Part shown: positions 1 through 11,475 of the stretch, one piece after another
Position numbering within the stretch: the first letter of the stretch is position 1
Layout of the letters: every line of letters begins with the position of its first letter
Assembly (NCBI GenBank): GCA_016647705.1
Contig: CM028326.1
Coordinates: 48,995,285 to 49,059,284 of the forward strand
Origin: Eucommia ulmoides
Lineage: Eukaryota; Streptophyta; Magnoliopsida; Garryales; Eucommiaceae
DNA: 64,000 bases
Direction of reading: 5' to 3'
Position numbers and translations under genes: made by a program
The notes under the pieces: generated by a model
The model's database searches: none
What the model saw: only the letters and a program-made list of their open reading frames with translations
Told to the model about the DNA's origin: nothing

Positions 1-530
1 TCTACAATAACTTTTACTAAAACAATATGTTAAGCACACATAATACACATGAATGAGATTTACGCTCGACCTCAATAAACAATCGGGGGACAGACTCATC
101 ATTGGGTAAAGGCCCAGATGACGTCAAAACTCAGCATAAAACAACAACTAAACTAAATAAACTAATCCTAAACAAGCATGCATACATAGAAAACAATAAA
201 ACATAACTAATAACATAAACACATACTACATATCATCACCAACTTAACACAGGTATTGCCCAAAACGACCCGTCAGCGATTCCAATGACAATATATAGCA
301 TGATATTGAAAACAGGGGTTAAGAACACGTACCTGGGAGGTGAGAGAATTGCCTCCGAATCAAATCGGTTGTAATGGATTTAACTTATTTTAGAACTTAG
401 GTTGCCTCCCAAGAAGCGCGTACTTTAATGTCCTCGGCCCGACATATGCCTTCAAGACTGGCAAGATTTTTCTTTGGATGGCTTGATCTTTCAACGACAC
501 ACCTCATCGGCTTATGTGCGTGGCGCCAGC
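1..530 (-). mobile_element. Internal edge of a minus-strand gypsy element, running off the window
   Basis: No coding frame is recognisable. The segment lies on the internal side of the LTR edge at 531. At 405-425 its minus strand reads as CGCTTCTTGGGAGGCAACC-like sequence, which I recall from the region before the 3' LTR of Athila/Tat-type gypsy elements. The last bases before the LTR read TGGCGCCA on the minus strand, similar to the start of tRNA-Asp-type primer binding sites. The assignment rests on its position next to the LTR and on these short motifs only. Confidence 0.4.
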
Positions 531-1612
531 TGTCATACCCCACCCCAGACACCTGTCACCATGGGGCCGGCATGACATCAACACGACAACACCTGAGCGA
601 CAAACCAAACTAGAAAGCGACAATATGCATTCATAATTATACAACCACAAAAAAAAAGGCCATAAACATCTTCTCTAACTAGGGACACACTTGTCCCTGA
701 ATTATAATAACCACAAAAGATAAAACGACAATGAACCTCTCCTAGGTTTGCCTCAGGCAGCACCTCCCAAAATACTCCATCGCTATACCATCACTGGACT
801 CTACCTAGTATCAGTAGGGGACCGACTCCTAACCACTGCACCTGCGAGTGTACTGTCTTCTTAATAAAACTTTTTAATTGGATCAAGCATATAACATATA
901 AACATCACATATCAAATAATGATATAATAATCTCATAATTTAAATACCTCATATCATAAGGAAAACATCTTTTTTTTCCTGTCACCACATAATCAACGTC
1001 TATATATATATATATTACCCCCCAAGAAGCGCATACTTTAATGTCCTCGGCCCGACACATGCCTTCAAGACTGGCGAGATTTTTCTTTAGATGTCTTAAT
1101 CTTTCAACGACACGCCTCACCAGCTTATGTGCGTGGCGCCAACTGTCATAACCCACCCCGGACACCCGTCACCATGGGGCCGGCATAACATCAACACGAC
1201 AACACCTGAGCGACAAACCAAACTAGAAAGCGACGACAATATGCATTCATAATTATACAACCACAAAAAACAAGTCATAAACATCTTCTCTAACTAGGGA
1301 CACACTCGTCCCTGAATTATAATAACCACAAAAGATAAAACGACAATGAACCTCTCCTAGGTTCGCCTCAAGCAGCACCTCCCAAAATACTCCATCGCTA
1401 TACCATCACCAGACTCTACCTAATGCCAGTAGGGGACCGACTCCTAACCGCTGCACCTGCGAGTGTTCTGTCTTCTTAATAAAACTTTTTAATTGGATCA
1501 AGCATATAACATATAAACATCACATATCAAATAATGATATAATAATCTCATAATTTAAATACCTCATATCATAAGGAAAACATCTTTTTTTTCCTGTCAC
1601 CACAGAATCAAC

Positions 1613-1682
<70 letters not shown>

Positions 1683-1683
1683 C
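405..1683. repeat. 613-bp tandem duplication across an LTR edge
   Basis: Unit 1 runs from about 405 to 1017 and unit 2 from 1018 to about 1683. Matching landmarks are offset by exactly 613 bases: CCCAAGAAGCG at 408 and 1021, and TGTCATA at 531 and 1144. Each unit holds about 125 bases of internal sequence, the LTR edge, about 470 bases of LTR and a TA run. The TA run is about 8 repeats in unit 1 and about 33 in unit 2, which explains the different lengths. Few substitutions separate the units, so the duplication is fairly recent. Confidence 0.9.
1616..1682. repeat. (TA)n microsatellite, about 33 repeats
   Basis: An uninterrupted TA run ends unit 2 of the 613-bp duplication. The homologous run in unit 1 (1001-1016) is only about 8 repeats long. 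Confidence 0.98.
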
Positions 1684-1967
1684 CTCAACTAAGCAGTAAA
1701 AATCAACCCAAATAATTCAGCTAACCATATAGTATAACGAAATCAGAGCATACCAATCCAGTATACAATAAAATATATAAATATACTATTCCCAACCACC
1801 CTATGCAGGAAAACACTATATACGACCAAACACCACTTCGCACCTCAACACTTCACACCTTATTACATCATACCCCGGGCTAGCATTGTGATCGTTTTAA
1901 CCTCACGATCAAGAGTTACAATGGTACCATACCACCCATAGGATATGCCTTCCTATGAACACCCATC

Positions 1968-2110
1968 ACTCCGCTGAAGCAGATAATCACTGCACAGTAT
2001 AGCGTCTAACATCACTCTGCCAAAATAGATAAATTTCCCTCCGCCGAAGCGGATAACATCACTCTACCGAAGCAGATAAACACCACTCCGCCGAAGAGAA
2101 TAAATACTAT
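1968..2110. repeat. Short direct repeats (CCGAAGCGGATAA type) in LTR a
   Basis: Four to five degenerate copies of a motif like CCGCCGAAGCGGATAACATC occur about 25-40 bases apart. In LTR copies b, c and d the same LTR position holds different repeats of the CAGGACTAATCCTCCT type, so this part of the LTR is prone to repeat turnover. Confidence 0.7.
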
Positions 2111-3724
2111 GGCATCGTCAAATCAATAACAACATCATCAAAACATAACTCAATAATATCGTCTAATCAACATTGTCAAATTACCACATAATTTTTAAAA
2201 GCATCTAATTTAAATGCAACCATTTTCCATTATATATATATATATACAAATAATTTGGCAAGAAGACAGTACACTCACCTCGATATCTGTTTTGCAAAAC
2301 TAACACTAACCACACTCTATCTGGTTGCTAGTGCCTGCAAACCTAATAATGACAGAGCCTATATTAATATTTTATGTAAAATCACCTAATCATGTAATGC
2401 AGACCCTAAGTTCCGCATTCTTCCACTCCTCATATTTTATTTATGAAAATTGTTATTATTCTGATAATTTCATTCCTTAAATTATTGCATAAAAATCTTG
2501 TAATATGAATTATCCCAAATTTATTATTCTGGTTACAAAAATTTTTATACTAGAATTGAATTTAACAAAACTAAAATAAATTTAACGAAAAACGATATCC
2601 ATTCCGAATTGTTCACGGGCAGCGAGATGGATTTGAATTTTATTTGGGGTTATTTGTGTAATTTTCCCTTTCCCTTATTTTTTTTTTTTTTTATTTATTT
2701 ATTTTTTTTTCATTTCTGTTTTCCTGGTTCTAGGACTCACCGCCGACCACTGCTCCGACCACCGGACCAGACAACTGGTTCACTGACCGAACCCACCACA
2801 CACTCACATAAATGACAGAACACACAAACGACAACACAACAGTGGACTTCACACACCCACACACTCAACGCCGTCCGTGCCACGCCCACACAACACGATC
2901 ACACATACACACATGCAGATTGCAAATCACACACAGTCATACACACACATACACACGAATGTCTGCACAAAATAATAACCAGAAAACACCCACTGCTCTC
3001 TCTCTTTCTATCTCTAACTCTCCACCAACCAACTCCGATCATCCCCACCTACATGCATGTCGACGAGCAAACACACACACATGCACACTACTGAACATAC
3101 ATACACCTGACAATCAACACACACCCTACGCCGGTGACACCCCCATGCCACCGGACGAACAGTACTATGCACAGAGCATGCTATCGAGCATTACCCATAC
3201 ACCGCCGGCGACACACTACCAGACCGACGACGAAACAACACACATGCATGCCCACACACCTACCAAAATAATTAGAAACAAATATACACAATTACTCACC
3301 AGTCGACGGCGACAGATGATAACGATCACACCATTGATGATCTCACCCTCACGACTGCCGAGTGAACAACCAAAAACCCATACACACAGGGACTGGACTG
3401 AGCACACCCACACGATCGATTCAAAGCAGAATGCACACAGTAGCAGCAACAGCAACACACACATGCATCAATGAGACACACGCACTGCTCTTCGGAGAAA
3501 CACTGAATCACGAAACTCCGACAGCCCCATCCTCCTCCGGTCCTCTCTCTCTCTCTTGATTTTCTCAAATTTTCAGATTTGATCTTAGATGATGAATTAC
3601 ATGCATCATATATATATGCATGAATTAAGTGGATAGATTTGATCCTAAGCACGCCACGTCACCCCACGGTTTCTCTCTCCCTTCGGCCGGTTTGATCGCC
3701 CGTTACACACACATACACAGTGTT

Positions 3725-3767
<43 letters not shown>

Positions 3768-3768
3768 T
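3725..3768. repeat. (TA)n(TG)n compound microsatellite
   Basis: About nine TA repeats are followed by twelve TG repeats near the 5' edge of LTR copy a. Confidence 0.95.
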
Positions 3769-4057
3769 TAAAAAAAAGCTAAATTGCATTTTTCTCCCCC
3801 AATTCCTATAAGATCTTAATTTCAATAAATTTCAACTTTTAAAAGTTTCAAAAATTATAATTTCACCCTTAATATTTTTACTTTTTTATTTTAATTGTCA
3901 ATTTAAATCTCAAGTTTAAATTTTTATGTTTCAAAATTTTCAATTTGACCCCCAACTTTTGATTTGAATTTTAATCAATAAAATTTTTACCCTAAAATTT
4001 TCTAATGCTCTATAATGCAACTATTTATGACGTATGTTCTACAATTTAGGTTTTACA

Positions 4058-4399
4058 CCAGCACTCTAAACGGTTCAGAATTCCGTTGAAAGAGATGCAT
4101 CAATACATGTCGATCTAACATCGCCAAGTACCTTGCATAAGAAATACAAAAACAAAACTACCAAGAAAAATTATAAACACTAAAAAAAATGCTTAAATTA
4201 AAATCAAGTTATTTACTCACAATATCGATAATAACTCTCAAACACAATCCCCGACAACGGTGCCAAAAACTTGATGACGATTGCCGAAAACTGCATATGA
4301 CAAACAACCAATCCCCAACAACGGTGCCAAAAACTTGGTGGTGATCACCGAAAACTAAATTCGACAAACCAATCCCCGACAACGACGCCAAAACTTGGT
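4058..4399 (-). other. Leader of an Athila/Tat-like element with three PBS-like copies
   Basis: The plus strand carries AATCCCCGACAACGGTGCCA-like sequence three times, starting at 4247, 4310 and 4371 (steps of 63 and 61 bases). Read on the minus strand these are TTTGGCGTCGTTGTCGGGGA-like, the form of tRNA-Asp-type primer binding sites used by Athila and Tat gypsy elements. The third copy directly abuts the LTR at 4400, as a real PBS should. The other two lie further into the leader, inside a tandem duplication. The rest of the element is missing, cut off by the gypsy LTR that ends at 4057. Confidence 0.75.
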
Positions 4400-5819
4400 T
4401 GCTGGAATTTAAGCATCGCCACTTTCACCGCAAGCGTATGAGTCAAGTTTTAGTATATGGACCTTTCAGTCGGGTATTGTATCCATAGGGATTGGTTGAG
4501 ATTACTATCGAGTACCACGATTGTCACAACCTAACTTTATCTAGGGGCTGAAAATGGAATTTAATTTATACTAATACTAAACTAAAATACTAATTTAATT
4601 AACTATACTATATATACTATATTGAGATTGTTTAGGGGAATAGATTGCCTAAGGATTAATGTTATTTACTTAAATGCGTTTGATTTCATTTTAGTTAACG
4701 TTAATGGCATTTGGTATATCCGATAATCTTGGTTCGTAAACTCCCTCACCACTTTTCCTGAGTGTAAGACGGGAGAATACGTGACTTCGTATCAATGAAG
4801 AAGTCCCCATCAACGTCTTAAAGACTCTAGGTCGCGTGGGTCTCGCCCTAACGTCATCGATTGCACACTCTCCAACTCCCTCCTAGGTTATTGGATCGTC
4901 ACGTTGTGTTTACCCTAATCCGAATCCGAGATTACCTCTCCTGAGTGTCAAACCTTGTATTCTCAATATATCTAAACTAGCATATAATCATAGAAACATA
5001 GAAACACAATCAAAATTATAAGGAACAACCATAAACGAAACACAAATTCAACCAAAACTACATTTTTATAAATAAAACGTTAATCCCTATTACAATCCAT
5101 GTTTAACTCATGGTCATAATTGGTTATACATTAAAAATCAAGATAAACATGATCAACAATTAACCAAAGTTAAGAAAATAAAGAGAGAAACGGAAGAACT
5201 TAGCCGTAGTCCAAAGATTCGGCGCTAAAACCATCCAACGATTGCTTCTCCTTTATTGCAACGCGTTCTTCTTCTTTAAAATTGGTTGAGCACACCTTGA
5301 AACACTTTCAAAATCATAGAAACCCTAAGGGGTCTCCTATGGCTGGGTGAAGGAAGAGGAGAGGAAAAGATAAGGCATTAAATAAGCAAAATATCCTAAA
5401 AAATATCTATTCTGGTGCAGAGTTGACCGTTGCGGCGGTGGTGAGGTAAGTCGGTTATATGGTCTCCTAGGAGGTGGAGAAGGCGATTGATTAAGGACTA
5501 TTCTGCAGTTTCACCGCTGCAATGGTGGATGTTCAGTAAGAATAGCCCTCTTTGCATTTTCACCACCGCGGTGGTGGTCTGGACGCTACGGCGGTGGGCT
5601 TCTTTTCAGAATCTTGTCTCCTTGCTTATTTTTCCACCGTTCTCCGACTGTTTTTGGTCCGAATTGATTGTTTGCGCTCTGATTTCATACATTTTCACCC
5701 ATACACCTGTTTTAATACAAAAAGAATAAAAACCTATTAAAACTTAATAAAAAAAATACTAAACGTACTCGAAACTAACAATTTCAATTTGGAAATATAT
5801 AGGTAATTTACATCTATCA
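4400..5819 (-). mobile_element. Athila/Tat-like 5' LTR (minus strand)
   Basis: The LTR begins on the minus strand with TGATAGATGTAAATTACC at 5819 and ends at 4400 beside the PBS-like repeats. It is similar along its whole length to the inverted copy at 9384-10785. Shared blocks include TATATATTTCC, AATGCAAAGAGGGCTA, a TACACTCAGGAGAGGT-like block and a final CTTGCGNGTGAAAGTNGCGA block. Both copies hold a cluster of GC-rich imperfect palindromes (5420-5640 here). The element body to the left is lost. The lineage call depends mainly on the PBS type. Confidence 0.85.
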
Positions 5820-6294
5820 GGCACAAACCATATTAGACAAATAACAAAGAAATCGACGAGAGTGTTGTCGGGAAGACTATTTGAGAAGGGAATGGCAAGA
5901 GTAGAGATACGAGCTAAAATGACTTCGGAGGTAACAAAAAGAACTTTGATGTACGTCCCTATCCCTAAGTCGAACGGAGACTCCCATAGCCCGAGCGAAT
6001 GCCTACTGTCCACTCTAGGCTTGATGGACATGTACAACAAGCATGGTCTCATGATTGGCGAAATACTTCCCCGAATAGTGCTTTTAGCCATTGTGAATGA
6101 TCGAGTAGGAAGTTAAGTAACCTACCGATGATTATACCTAATTAGTATAAGCGTTGTCCAATTCCTGATCAATATCACATAGATTAGTGAGAGACAGATG
6201 AGAAAACAACGGTATTCACAACTAGGTAAATGCCATGAACAAGAGTTTGCAGAAGACTAAAAACTGTGAGCCTAATGTTTAGGACATCGTAAAG
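5820..6294. other. Unassigned sequence between an LTR and gag remnant
   Basis: An open frame at 5862-6116 on the plus strand encodes 84 residues with no family I recognise. Given the gag remnant that follows on the same strand, this is probably leader or early gag sequence of the decayed Tat-like element, but I see no motif that proves it. Confidence 0.3.
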
Positions 6295-6720
6295 AAAAAA
6301 TGAATCACCCTTTACTGCTCGAGTGCTTAGGGAGAGAGTCCCAACCAATTTTAAGTTTCCTCTCAAATTGATACTTACCACAGGACGACCGACCCCGGCG
6401 AGCACCTTGATTCTTACAATGCCTGCATAAATCTACGAGAGGTATCTAACTTGATTAAATGCCTGGAATTTCAAATAACACCCGTGGGGAAAATGGTATA
6501 ACTTGGGGACATTCGAATCATTTAAATCACTCAATACCATTTTGTCAACAATAAGAGATGAGCAAAGAACCTTTCCCACTTACTTTTCGTCAGGTAAATA
6601 GAGAATAAGAGTCTCAAGATGTTGGCCTTAACCCTTGCTCTATCAACTGAGTATACCTCGATAGAATTAATGCGTTTATAGGTTCTAGATCTAAATCCAA
6701 GGTCAGCCTACAATAAATCT
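6295..6720 (+). pseudogene. Decayed Tat-like gypsy gag
   Basis: The plus strand encodes a gag-like order of motifs broken by stops and frameshifts. A stretch reading SPFTARVLRERVPTNFKFP near 6300-6360 resembles the start of the conserved gag domain of Tat/RIRE2-type elements (S-P-F-x-x-x-I-L-x-x-x-L-P-x-x-F-K-x-P). It is followed near 6500-6560 by a W-Y-N-L-G-x-F-E-S-F-K-S-L-like segment matching the usual W-x-x-L-x-x-x-S-I-x-S-F-x-x-L motif. The order and spacing fit gag. A protease-like and a pol-like remnant follow downstream on the same strand. The call is by eye, and a profile search would be needed to confirm it. Confidence 0.5.
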
Positions 6721-7029
6721 AATTGGCCTGATTAAAGAAGAAGAGGGACCGAGATCAGAGTAGGTCTAGGGAGGCTAAAATTTCCACTCTGAATGCACCC
6801 CTAGGCACAGTATTAGAGACAAAAAAGGTCCTTCAAGAGTAGGGAAAAGGACTGAGGTCTGAGGAGGAAAGAAGACCATTTACAAAGAATTCGCCTCAAT
6901 TTCCAGAACAAATATAGGAAGGAGAAAGACTGTGTGTTCCAGGTAACGATTTTTTAGTGTGAGGTAATCACATGGGGATCTAAAAGAAATTTACACCATA
7001 AGCGACAAAGCTTTGGTCATTACTCCACA

Positions 7030-7110
7030 AATAATATTAGGCAGATCCTCGTTGATAGCGTAAGCTCAGTGAAAGATGGAAAAAGAGATAAAGACGTCAA
7101 ATCTCATTAT
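7030..7110 (+). pseudogene. Possible retroviral-type protease relic
   Basis: A plus-strand frame reads IRQILVDSVSSVKDG, which resembles the Tat-type protease active-site region (V-x-x-I-L-V-D-x-G-S-S). The catalytic glycine appears as valine. It falls between the gag and pol relics, where protease belongs. The flanking sequence is too decayed for more. Confidence 0.4.
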
Positions 7111-7434
7111 GATGCAAATGACTAGGTTGGATCACTCCTTAGGGACTGATCCCAAACACTCAACTGTAGATGTTAAGTTTCTATCATTGGGAAATGGTGT
7201 TGAAGGCCATACCATAAATATATCATCCAGCAATGAAATTCTTAACCATAAACAGACTCGTTGGAGTAAGAAAAAATCAAAATGTTGCTCAGGAATGCTT
7301 TATTACTTAGATAGCAATTCCTTAAAACTGGACGCTCTCCCCGAGGACATGTTCGAGGAAGGTTATTATTATTGACCCAAGACAGGAGAATCCCCAACAA
7401 AACTTGATGAGGAGTTCAAGTGCACCTGATTGAT

Positions 7435-7680
7435 GAAGAAGGAACAATGCAGATAGGCTAGAAAATTTTTGAGCAAGTAAAGAAGAAAATGATTGAGCTC
7501 CTAAATATGAATCGCAACGTGTTTCCCTGGTCCTACTAGGATCCTCCCAGGATAAATACAAAGGTTGCAATGCATTGGTGCTACATAGACTCGGACCATC
7601 CTTTGATCAAGAGAAAGTATCATAATTTTGGGTCAGAAAGGAAGAATATCATTGAGGAAGAAACAATTTAATTTTTTTTG
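7435..7680 (+). pseudogene. Tat-like pol fragment upstream of the RT domain
   Basis: The frame reads KKKMIELLNMNRNVFPWSY, a stop, then DPPRINTKVAMHW and an S-E-R-K-N-I-I-E-E-E end. This matches the conserved lead-in to reverse transcriptase in Tat/Athila elements (L-L-x-x-x-x-D-V-F-A-W-S-x-x-D-M-P-G-I, then H-x-L, then P-E-R-x-x-x-I-x-E-E-V). The RT core, RNase H and integrase are absent: the fragment ends 33 bases before an LTR-like start at 7714. The element is thus internally deleted. Confidence 0.65.
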
Positions 7681-7713
7681 ACATCGAGACGATTATAGAG
7701 CTTAACTTTTCAC

Positions 7714-9383
7714 TGTAGACACTACATTTTTTTCCGCCTATTAAATATCGGATATAAAGTACAAGTTCGGATAAACTTTAAACTGAAGTTTGAAGGGACA
7801 AATTTCTACCTTAAATTACATTTGGATACTACAAAAAACAACAAAAAAATACAAGAAAACATAAAATTTTCAAAATTGACTGAATTTGGTTAAGTAAAAG
7901 TTTCGGATCAACCTCGAAATTCATATAGTTACAAGGGACTAAAATGACATTATTAAAGGTTGATTTTCATGAAATCACTTTTAATATGAATAAAAATTAG
8001 TTACTACCCTTTAACTTAAGGAAATTTCACTAATAACACTTATTTCCTGTTTTGACCCTTGAAATATTTACTATCACCGGTTTCATATTTTTGACACAAA
8101 AAATAATTCTTTGAATTTTCATTTAAAATATTAATCCTAAAAAAATCAATCCAAAATCCTTGATCAGGTTAAACAAACTACCATGACAAGTCTAATTACC
8201 CAAAGTAATTAAGGCAAAAGACTCTGTTCAAAACCAACCAAACCGAAATGCCATCATGACAAGCATTTAAGGTCCATTACATCAAGGCCACATCATGAAT
8301 TTAATGACTCATTAATGAGCACTAAATTACAAGATCTTTCCAAGATCTTTCTACCAAAATATCTAGGATGGAAGCCTAGTTACTTGAAAGGTAACTAATG
8401 GTTAAAAAATTAACTGATCTGGTTTCCCATCAAATCATGCCGTAAATGATCCATAAAATCAACATCACATCAAGAGTTTAATGCGTGAAACAACCTAGGG
8501 AGACTACATACAAAGAATCAAGATATTTTGATCAAAATATTTTAGGGAAACCAAGTTACTTCAAAAGTAACAAAATGGTTACAAAACTAATTAGATCATT
8601 TTCCATCCCATAAAAGACATTATATTTCCATCAAATAAAAAAAAAAAATAATCAAGTATTTAATAAAAAAAAATAACATAAAGAGACCACATTCTTTGAA
8701 CCTCTAAGTGCAATTAATGAAAGTAACTGAAATAGATCGAGTAACTACACTTAGCAAGCAAACCGAACCAGAAAACATCTCATAAAACATTAAATACCCC
8801 ATGTGCCAACTAATCATGACCAATGATGGTTAATTATTGAATATCATTAACAATGATTACTTAGATATTTTAAAGATTTTGTAATCATTACAAAATCTAA
8901 GAAACTCTTAGTAAATCTTCCAAATTTAGCTCAAACCATTAAACTAAGAGACCTTAAAGGGTTGCACCTAGACCAAAGAGGCCCTAAGGAATAGATTGGG
9001 TAGGCCTACGCATTTGGGAATATGTAGGCTCCACAAGCCTATAAATAGGCAGCTGTTTTTCATTTCCAAGGGGCTTGATCCAAGAGCTTTTCTCTCTACT
9101 CTCAAATTTCTCTCTCGGGTCGAAGGAACTCTCAATCCTTATACTTAATATACATCCTCAATTTTTGTCCAAAAGGCTTCCAAAAGGTGTTCTTGAGGAT
9201 CTTAGAACAAGATCTCAAGAAGTTATCGAGTAACGATCAAGAACAACCGAGAAGGTCAAAGAATTAGAAGAATGAAATAACTTACGGAAAGACCACTCTC
9301 CTAAGTTAGGTAAGTCCTATTAAACCATCATTTGATCATGTTTAAATATCTTTATATTGCTTGTATATAGCGTATTTGGTTAG
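7714..9383 (+). mobile_element. Tat/Ogre-like 3' LTR, first part
   Basis: The segment begins TGTAGACACTACATTTTTTTCC, the kind of start I know from Tat/Ogre LTRs, directly after the pol fragment. It carries a TATA box at 9040. It is interrupted at 9384 by a solo LTR and appears to continue at 10786-11572 and, beyond the MULE, at 24484-25017. There a TACCTAACACCTTCCCCG motif typical of Tat LTR ends occurs. The joined pieces total about 3 kb. The continuity is my inference; the left edge and TATA box are seen directly. Confidence 0.6.
9040..9048 (+). promoter_or_regulatory. LTR TATA box
   Basis: TATAAATAG is followed by a pyrimidine-rich leader containing CTTTTCTCTCTACTCTC, typical of a plant LTR promoter. 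It would drive transcription of the plus-strand Tat-like element. Confidence 0.7.
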
Positions 9384-10785
9384 TGATAGGTGTAAATTAC
9401 CTATATATTTCCAAACCGAAATTGTTAGTTTTCGAGTATGTTTATTACATTTTAGTACATTTTAATGTGTTTTTATTCTTTTTGTACTAAATCAAGTGTG
9501 TGGGGTGAATCAGTATGAAAAAGGATGCTAAACGATGATATCGAATCGAGAACGGTGGAAGAACGGTGGAAAAACAAGCTCAGAGGCAAAATTTTGAAAA
9601 GAAGCCCACTGCTGCGATATCCAAACCACAGCTGCGGCAGTGAAAATGCAAAGAGGGCTAATATACTGGACATCCATCGCCGCAGCGACAAAAATACAGA
9701 GAAGTCCCTGAATCCACCGCCTCCTCTACCGCTGCAGCGATCACTGAACCGACCTACCCACCGCCGTGGTGGTCACTTCTGCACAGATTTAGATATTTAT
9801 TTAGATATTTTTCCTATTTATACCCCTTCCTCTCCTCTCCTCCAGCCATGAGAGCTCCATTAGACTTAGGATATTTTAGAGAGAGGTTTTGGGAGTGCTC
9901 ATTCAAATCCTAAGGAGAAGATCACAAAGCAAAGAAGGGGGAGCGATCTCGAAACGTTTTTAGCGACAAATTTTTAGACTAGGCTAAGTTTCTCTCGTTC
10001 CTTTCTTTATTTCTTAACTTAGGATTGTTTTTTGATCATGTTTAGCTCTATTTTCATTGTATAACCGGCTATGGCCATGAGCTAAACTAGTTTTTTTCTA
10101 GAGATTAATATAATTTATAAAAGTGTTGCTTATTTGAGTTTGTGTTTCGTTAATGTGTGTTTTATAATAATTTCGATTGTGTTTGTTGTGTTTTCATGTT
10201 ATTATACTTGTTTAGATAATTAGAGAATACGGGGTTTGACACTCAGGAGAGGTAACCCTGGATTCGGATTAGGGTAAACACAACACGATAATCTAACGAC
10301 TCGGGAGGGTGTTAGAAAGTGTGCAATCAATGACGTTGGGGCAAAATTCACGTGACCTAGCGTCGTTAAGACGTTGAGAGGGACTTCTTTGTTGACGCAA
10401 AGTCATGTATTCACTCGTCTTACACTCGGGAGAGGTGGTGAGTGAGTTTACGAACCGAGATTTGTCGGATACCCAAATGCCATTAACGTAAACTAAAACA
10501 AGACCAAACAGGTTTTTGTAAACAAAGTTAATCCCTAGGCAAGATTTTCCCTAAAACATCTTATAATAGTATTAGTATTGTTTAATTATTATTTTAGTAT
10601 TAGTTTATATTAATTTTATATATATTTATTTTCCCCTAGATAAAATTAGGTCATGACAAACACGATACTCGATAATGGTCACAACCAATTCCTGTGGACA
10701 TGATAACCCTAACTCTCCCGATTTATACTAAAACTTGACCTCGTATACTTGCGAGTGAAAGTAGCGACGTATTTATGCACTACTA
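9384..10785 (+). mobile_element. Athila/Tat-like solo LTR with 5-bp target duplication
   Basis: This is the inverted relative of the LTR at 4400-5819. It starts TGATAGGTGTAAATTACC and is flanked by GTTAG on both sides (9379-9383 and 10786-10790), a perfect 5-bp duplication. No PBS and no polypurine tract adjoin it, so it is a solo LTR, as formed by LTR-LTR recombination. A cluster of GC-rich CCGCNGCGG-type palindromes lies at 9600-9780. The end coordinate 10785 is set by the duplication; similarity to the left copy is clear to about 10779. Confidence 0.85.
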
Positions 10786-11100
10786 GTTAGTTAGTTCTTA
10801 GATGCATAGTTCATGTACATAGTGTCTATATCAAGAAACAAGTCAAAAATGTCAAAAACAAGTAAAAAACATCAAAATATGTCAAAAAACATCAAAAGAT
10901 GTCAAGAACATGGCAAGAACATCAAACATACCATGAGTTCTACATAGCATCTTTGCTTCTCTCAATACGTGAAACCGAACTCCAATGAACTCAAAACAAA
11001 CTTCCGACAAAGGACTACTAACCAATAACAAGTGACTTTTACTTTTCTGCAGTAGTCTAGATCACATCCTGTCACTAAGTCATCAGGCTCATGGAATGGC

Positions 11101-11104
<4 letters not shown>

Positions 11105-11183
<79 letters not shown>
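11105..11183. repeat. (TA)n microsatellite, about 39 repeats
   Basis: A perfect TA run. It yields spurious Tyr-Ile frames on both strands. Confidence 0.98.
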
Positions 11184-11186
<3 letters not shown>

Positions 11187-11475
11187 TACTCTATCAAGAC
11201 CATTGTGGCTAAAATTCTGAATAAAGAGAGAACCTCTAATCCTTCGAGGATAAATGTGGATCTTCTTCAGAAATATTTTCGTTATCTTAGTTACGATTAT
11301 GGCTAGCACATCTATGATATATTTTCTTTTCTTTTTGAACTAATAACTTAAACTAAAACACTTCACTTACCCAAGTAAGTGAGTTTGGTTGGAGTATTCT
11401 TGACAAAATCAAAAGCGTATATCTACTTATCATCAGTACGATTCATGTTCTTATCTCACAAAAAAAAAAAAAAAA

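Larger units (their letters stand above)
1144..4057 (-). mobile_element. Gypsy LTR, copy a (minus strand)
   Basis: On the minus strand the LTR starts with TGTAAAACC at 4057 and ends at 1144 (or at the duplicated edge, 531). It shares landmarks with three other LTRs here (26697, 43413, 50909): a CTCTACCTAGT..CAGTAGGGGACC block, a GTGTACTGTCTTC block, a GATCG..ACGATC hairpin followed by GAGTTAC, a GT/CA-rich stretch, and an AT-rich end reading ..TTTTACA on the plus strand. These are the LTRs of one family, represented in this window by the Tekay-like Gypsy-2. At about 2.9 kb it is close to the other full copies (3.1-3.4 kb). Frames within its ACA-rich part are not genes. Confidence 0.75.

Noticed and set aside
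2812-3474. 220-residue Thr/His-rich open frame on the plus strand
   Set aside because: It translates an ACA/CAC-rich low-complexity part of a gypsy LTR. Overlapping frames of similar length exist on the other strand, and no domain is visible.
6184-6405. 73-residue minus-strand frame as a gene
   Set aside because: It overlaps the plus-strand gag remnant and shows no motif of its own.
4400-10785. One large foldback element bounded by 1.4-kb inverted repeats
   Set aside because: The right arm has its own 5-bp target duplication and the left arm abuts PBS copies, so they are two separate LTRs.
10962-11309. Frames with long Tyr-Ile repeats on both strands
   Set aside because: They read through a perfect (TA)n run.
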